DNA of 64,000 bases from Arthrobacter sp. 18067 (lineage in GTDB: Bacteria; Actinomycetota; Actinomycetes; Actinomycetales; Micrococcaceae), in the NCBI RefSeq assembly GCF_902706295.1, contig NZ_CACSJJ010000002.1, forward strand, positions 186,001-250,000, given 5' to 3'. Below are positions 63,772 to 64,000 of this stretch, in pieces. The notes under the pieces are model-generated. The model saw only the letters and a program-made list of their open reading frames with translations. It did not search any database and had not been told where the DNA came from. Positions within the stretch are counted from its first letter, which is position 1; every line of letters starts with the position of its first letter. The position numbers were made by a program, and so were the translations under genes.

Positions 63772-64000
63772 CACGGCCTTTCTTGCTGGTTGTTTGATTC
63801 CTGGTACGGGTTCCCGGACTGCTCTGCGACATCCTGGGATGCCGTGGCAGCCGGGCGCCCGGTAGGTATGTGGGTGGTGCAAACGTGTCCGCCCTGCGCG
63901 AGCGTGGAAAGGCGCCGGACATCGACGCCCACCAGGCGGGAGAAGACCTTGGTCTCCGTGTCGCAGAAGACGGGGAACTCCGCTGCCAGCCGCTGGATGG
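63771..64000 (-). CDS. sufR: SufR-like Fe-S-sensing transcriptional repressor (C-terminus, cut by window end)
   Basis: The last ~75 residues of a regulator on the - strand, translated from the sequence. They include [20 protein letters not shown] and HVCTTHIP, whose cysteines and histidine match the cluster-binding end of actinobacterial SufR. Its stop TGA overlaps the sufB ATG by one base. It is probably transcribed with and represses sufBDC. The N-terminal HTH lies outside the window. Confidence 0.85.
   Translation of the reverse strand, partial: IQRLAAEFPVFCDTETKVFSRLVGVDVRRLSTLAQGGHVCTTHIPTGRPAATASQDVAEQSGNPYQESNNQQERP

Overview
The window is GC-rich, densely coding actinobacterial chromosome. 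It most resembles the Micrococcaceae (Arthrobacter/Paenarthrobacter). The evidence is a DUF5703 gene, actinobacterial-type GlgA and GlgC, a SufR-headed suf operon, what looks like the tail of an RmlC-RmlD fusion, and frequent 4-nt gene overlaps. The genus is inferred from protein style, since no search was possible. I see no phage, insertion sequence, CRISPR array or rRNA. There is one tRNA, tRNA-Leu(GAG).

Region 1 (1-17.3 kb) is a Wzx/Wzy-type surface or exopolysaccharide locus. On the + strand are the 3' part of a dTDP-rhamnose reductase and a large protein with three glycosyltransferase domains (one WecG/TagA-like, two GT2). On the - strand an operon runs from a polyisoprenyl-phosphate sugar-phosphate transferase through sugar-nucleotide genes (Gfo/Idh oxidoreductase, NDP-sugar epimerase, DegT aminotransferase, PglD/NeuD acyltransferase). 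It continues with a GT2, a Wzx flippase, a WsaF-like glycosyltransferase, a Wzy-like polymerase and a Wzz-like chain-length protein, and ends with a secreted hydrolase-like protein. Seven consecutive gene junctions there are 4-nt ATGA/GTGA overlaps.

Region 2 (17.3-28.5 kb) holds an acidic small protein, DUF5703, an acyl-CoA-dehydrogenase-family flavoprotein, an M20 peptidase, tRNA-Leu and an alpha/beta hydrolase. It then has a fatty-acid cassette resembling mycobacterial htdX-fabG4-fadA2, divergent from a TetR regulator and an acyl-CoA-oxidase-like dehydrogenase. A perfect 13-bp-arm palindrome lies between the divergent genes.

Region 3 (28.5-45.1 kb) has divergent glgA/glgC, an unusual SDR with an internal four-cysteine motif, and the transglutaminase/alpha-E/ATP-grasp trio. 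It also has a YeiH-type exporter, aminopeptidase N, a lipoate-ligase-like protein with its accessory domain at the N-terminus, rpmE2 (L31 type B), a TrmH-family methyltransferase, a TauE/SafE permease, an ABC ATPase and serB.

Region 4 (45.1-47.9 kb) is a small AT-richer patch. It carries a stand-alone Roadblock/LC7-like protein facing an orphan, partly degenerate tandem ABC ATPase. Their upstream regions share a 12-bp word. This is the part of the window I explain least well.

Region 5 (47.9-64 kb) holds two SDRs (one FabG-like), DUF3099, a small Cys-rich protein, SURF1, a YbaK-like protein and an ABC-F ATPase. These are followed by the bioYMN biotin transporter, a thiolase-like protein with its AMP-forming ligase, and a YpfJ-type zinc metallopeptidase. 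Last is the suf Fe-S operon (sufR-sufB-sufD-Rieske-sufC-sufT); sufR is cut by the window end.

At least six genes have a TANNNT -10-like hexamer 6-7 nt before the start codon and no good ribosome binding site. This suggests leaderless transcripts, which are common in actinobacteria.
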